Shown here piece by piece: positions 5,862 to 7,416 of a DNA stretch of 7,416 nucleotides (its first letter is position 1; every line of letters starts with the position of its first letter). Under the pieces are notes generated by a model. The model saw only the letters and a program-made list of their open reading frames with translations, was not told the origin of the DNA and ran no database searches. The position numbers and the translations under genes are program-made. The DNA is from CAZADA01 sp964636945 (GTDB lineage: Bacteria > Pseudomonadota > Alphaproteobacteria > Caulobacterales > Maricaulaceae), in assembly GCA_964636945.1 (NCBI GenBank), contig CAZWVH010000095.1, positions 1 through 7,416 on the forward strand, in the 5' to 3' direction.

Positions 5862-5879
5862 CGCGCAAATGGTTGCGCG
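5862..5879 (+). promoter_or_regulatory. 5' leader hairpin before the 147-aa gene
   Basis: CGCGCAA (5862-5868) and TTGCGCG (5873-5879) form a perfect seven-pair stem with a four-base loop, ATGG. The stem ends 13 bases before the Shine-Dalgarno GGGAGA (5893-5898). It has no T-run and leaves the ribosome site free, so mRNA stabilisation or a protein or RNA contact is more plausible than termination. Function is inferred only from position. Confidence 0.3.
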
Positions 5880-5903
5880 ACCCCAGAACTGCGGGAGACC
5901 GAA

Positions 5904-6347
5904 ATGACTGACGAAAACGCCCTGAAGAAACGCATTAAAGCTCAAAGTGAAATCAAAGATGTGGACGCGGTTCTTGCCGCAGCGTTGCCTGCTGTTCGCG
6001 AAGGCACAAGCTCCGGTGAATGGTTCGCCATTAAGTGCCCGCGCCTTGATGACCAAGTGAACAACCGCGTCACCAATTTGGAGCTCAACGCCAATTTGGC
6101 CGCCAATTTCGGAGACAAGGGCGCGGAAGGCGATGGGTCGCCAACCTATGCGGCGCAAGCCCTGGCGCGCGCCATCCTGGCCGAAATTGCTGGCGGGGAC
6201 GACCGCACCGCAACCCTCGGCGGCGACGACTATGAGGTACAGTTCGCCACACCAAAGCGCGGCGGACGCACCCAATTGCGGCTGCGCAATCCCAATGCTT
6301 CGGCCGGAGACGGCGAATCTGACGACGCGGAAGCGACTGGCGAATAA
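5904..6347 (+). CDS. acidic hypothetical protein, 147 aa
   Basis: I do not recognise this protein. It is small and soluble, with no signal peptide or membrane helix. An N-terminal Lys-rich helix (NALKKRIKAQSEIKD, about residues 5-19) leads into DVDAVLAAALPAVREG. Next are a Trp-containing stretch (SGEWFAIKCPRLDD, 37-50), an Asn-rich segment (NNRVTNLELNANLAANFG, 53-70), a helix (YAAQALARAILAEIAGG, 82-98) and a strand pair (YEVQFATPKRGGRTQLRLRN, 110-129). The tail is an acidic, disordered-looking GDGESDDAEATGE. There is one cysteine (Cys45), so no metal-cluster motif. I chose the ATG at 5904 because a strong GGGAGA (5893-5898) precedes it by five bases. The frame could extend to a GTG at 5856, but that has no such site and would swallow the leader hairpin. 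It has its own candidate promoter, and the next gene starts 93 bases downstream on the same strand. Confidence 0.8.
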   Translation: MTDENALKKRIKAQSEIKDVDAVLAAALPAVREGTSSGEWFAIKCPRLDDQVNNRVTNLELNANLAANFGDKGAEGDGSPTYAAQALARAILAEIAGGDDRTATLGGDDYEVQFATPKRGGRTQLRLRNPNASAGDGESDDAEATGE

Positions 6348-6440
6348 CCATCGCCTGTTTGTGAACGGCGCATGGGTGGTGTTTCGCGCCCCCAGCGCTA
6401 CTCTCGCGGTCTCAAGTTATGGGGACCAAGGGAGACCACT

Positions 6441-7337
6441 ATGCGCCGTTTCACTCTCGCGTTGTTTGCCTGCACATGCCTGGCAGCGCCGGCCATTAGC
6501 CAACAGGACGTTGAAATCACCACCACCGATCTCGGCGACGGCATCTACATGCTTGAGGGCCGGGGCGGCAATATCGGCATTTCGGTCGGCAATGACGGCG
6601 TGTTTATGGTCGACGATCAGTTCGAACCGATCACGCCGCTGATCAAGGAGGCGATTGCTGCGGTGAATGACGGCGATGGCGCCGTGCGGTTTATCCTCAA
6701 CACGCACTATCATGGCGACCATACGGGCGGAAACGAGGTATGGGCCGGCGAAGGCGCGGACGTGTTCGCCCACGACAATGTGCGTCTGCTCATGATGGAG
6801 CCGCCCGCCTCGACGCTATCCGGAGAGGCCCAAGAGCCCCAACCTGAAGGCCGTTGGCCGGTGGCGACCTATAATGATCGCCTCACCTTCCACATGAATG
6901 GCGAAACCGTGGAAGTCATCCATGTCGAAAACGCCCACACCAATGGCGATTCGATCGTGTGGTTCAGCGAGGCGGATGTGCTGCATGCCGGGGACACGGT
7001 GTTCAACGGCGTTTACCCCTATATTGACATCAATGCCGGTGGGTCGGTGGACGGGCTCATCGCCGCTCAAGAGTTCATCCTCTCCCTCGTGGGCGACGAC
7101 ACACAAATCATCCCCGGTCACGGGCCGTTGGCGACCAAGGCCGACCTGGAGGATAATCTCGCCGTGCTCACGAACATCCGCGACTTGGTGGCGGAACGAA
7201 TCGCAGCGGGCGACACATTGGAAGAGGCCGTCGCCGCCAATCCCCTGGCCGAGTACGATCAATCCCACGGCCAGTTCTTCATCAAGTCCGACCAAATGGT
7301 CACTGTTGTTTATAATGATCTGACATCTGAGGATTAA
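6441..7337 (+). CDS. secreted metallo-beta-lactamase-fold hydrolase
   Basis: This 298-residue MBL-fold protein is probably exported to the periplasm. The N-terminus MRRFTLALFACTCLAAPAIS is a Sec signal peptide, with likely cleavage before QQDVEI. The fold opens with LGDGIYMLEGRGGNIGISVG and VFMVDDQ. The metal motif NTHYHGDH gives His89, His91, Asp93 and His94, joined by His166 (NAHTNGD), Asp185 (HAGDTVF) and His227 (PGHGP). This is a full binuclear site with a bridging Asp, as in glyoxalase II-like hydrolases; class B1 beta-lactamases have Cys there. The substrate is unknown: thioester, lactone or lactam cannot be told apart by sequence, and I would not call it a resistance gene. The ATG at 6441 follows AAGGGAG (6428-6434) by six bases and places the signal peptide at the N-terminus. 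An upstream in-frame ATG at 6372 would add 23 residues before the signal and is rejected. Confidence 0.92.
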   Translation: MRRFTLALFACTCLAAPAISQQDVEITTTDLGDGIYMLEGRGGNIGISVGNDGVFMVDDQFEPITPLIKEAIAAVNDGDGAVRFILNTHYHGDHTGGNEVWAGEGADVFAHDNVRLLMMEPPASTLSGEAQEPQPEGRWPVATYNDRLTFHMNGETVEVIHVENAHTNGDSIVWFSEADVLHAGDTVFNGVYPYIDINAGGSVDGLIAAQEFILSLVGDDTQIIPGHGPLATKADLEDNLAVLTNIRDLVAERIAAGDTLEEAVAANPLAEYDQSHGQFFIKSDQMVTVVYNDLTSED

Positions 7338-7346
7338 GGGCTGCGC

Positions 7347-7379
7347 GGGCCTTCCATAGTTTCGGGCGCGTGGAGGCCC
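7347..7379 (+). terminator. hairpin downstream of the MBL hydrolase gene
   Basis: GGGCCTTCCA (7347-7356) pairs with TGGAGGCCC (7371-7379) through nine pairs with one bulged T, around a 14-base loop. It begins nine bases after the stop codon, where a transcript end is expected. Only ATT follows, not a T-run, so it may be a weak or Rho-assisted terminator or a 3' stabilising structure. The remaining 37 bases to the window edge hold nothing I can assign. Confidence 0.4.
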
Positions 7380-7416
7380 ATTCTCCCTAAGCCAAAGTGA
7401 TTCGGTTCCCACTCCG

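Larger units (their letters stand above)
5556..5903. other. 348-bp divergent intergenic region with AT-rich core
   Basis: This gap separates the start of the 335-aa minus-strand gene from the start of the 147-aa plus-strand gene, so it must hold both sets of expression signals. The centre is distinctly AT-rich: counting 5721-5800 by hand gives 29 G+C of 80 bases. It contains a 7-T run (5785-5791) enclosed by CTGATG (5775-5780) and CATCAG (5797-5802). Further on come the palindrome GGCTATAGCC (5833-5842) and a perfect hairpin (5862-5879). On the minus side is a possible 25-codon ORF (5607-5684). I see no tRNA or recognisable small RNA. Confidence 0.6.

Noticed and set aside
6441..6479. Lipoprotein signal in the MBL hydrolase (LFAC or CTC near residues 8-13)
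   Set aside because: The cysteine comes too early for a lipoprotein signal and the hydrophobic core continues past it. Cleavage by signal peptidase I fits better.
1..7416. CRISPR arrays, tRNA or rRNA genes, insertion sequences, prophage attachment sites
   Set aside because: Reading both strands showed no regularly spaced repeats, no tRNA-like arms with matching T-loop, no transposase or integrase frame, and no terminal inverted repeats with target duplications.

Overview
This is a GC-rich window, apart from a few AT-rich gaps. It most likely comes from an alphaproteobacterial chromosome. The main reason is the tight order mtaB, ftsY, yciB/ispZ, an arrangement I know from alphaproteobacteria. 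The long acidic, proline-rich N-terminal region of FtsY fits too. The unrecognised genes and the secreted metallo-hydrolase would suit an aquatic, stalked-type lineage, but that placement is a weak inference.

Layout. At the left edge (1-183, +) is the end of an unrecognised membrane protein gene. It converges on a VapBC toxin-antitoxin pair on the minus strand (vapB 694-900, vapC 293-697). The pair's -10 box lies inside a near-perfect inverted repeat (911-938), the expected autoregulatory operator. Divergent from vapBC is the housekeeping cluster. It holds mtaB (1077-2378; tRNA t6A37 methylthiotransferase), ftsY (2375-3733; SRP receptor, ATGA overlap with mtaB) and yciB/ispZ (3805-4515; inner-membrane protein with a GTG start). 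In many alphaproteobacteria dapF precedes mtaB. Here vapBC is adjacent instead, so the toxin-antitoxin pair may be an insertion at this boundary.

Convergent with yciB is an orphan minus-strand gene (4548-5555, 335 aa). Its C-terminal part faintly resembles PcfJ-like proteins. Upstream of it is a 348-bp divergent gap with an AT-rich core (about 36% G+C over 5721-5800). The gap also holds a possible 25-codon upstream ORF with a good Shine-Dalgarno, and a possible promoter and leader hairpin for the next plus-strand gene. That gene (5904-6347, 147 aa) is an acidic protein I do not recognise. The last gene (6441-7337) encodes a secreted metallo-beta-lactamase-fold hydrolase with a complete binuclear metal site, followed by a hairpin.

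How they work together. mtaB and ftsY are translationally coupled, and yciB probably shares their transcription. They serve decoding fidelity, membrane-protein targeting and envelope maintenance. vapBC is a self-contained, autoregulated module. The genes right of yciB show no clear pathway link to each other. No complete new defence or mobile system is visible. The least explained parts are the 335-aa orphan with its unusual upstream region, the 147-aa protein, and a duplicated motif in FtsY that is preserved despite many silent changes.
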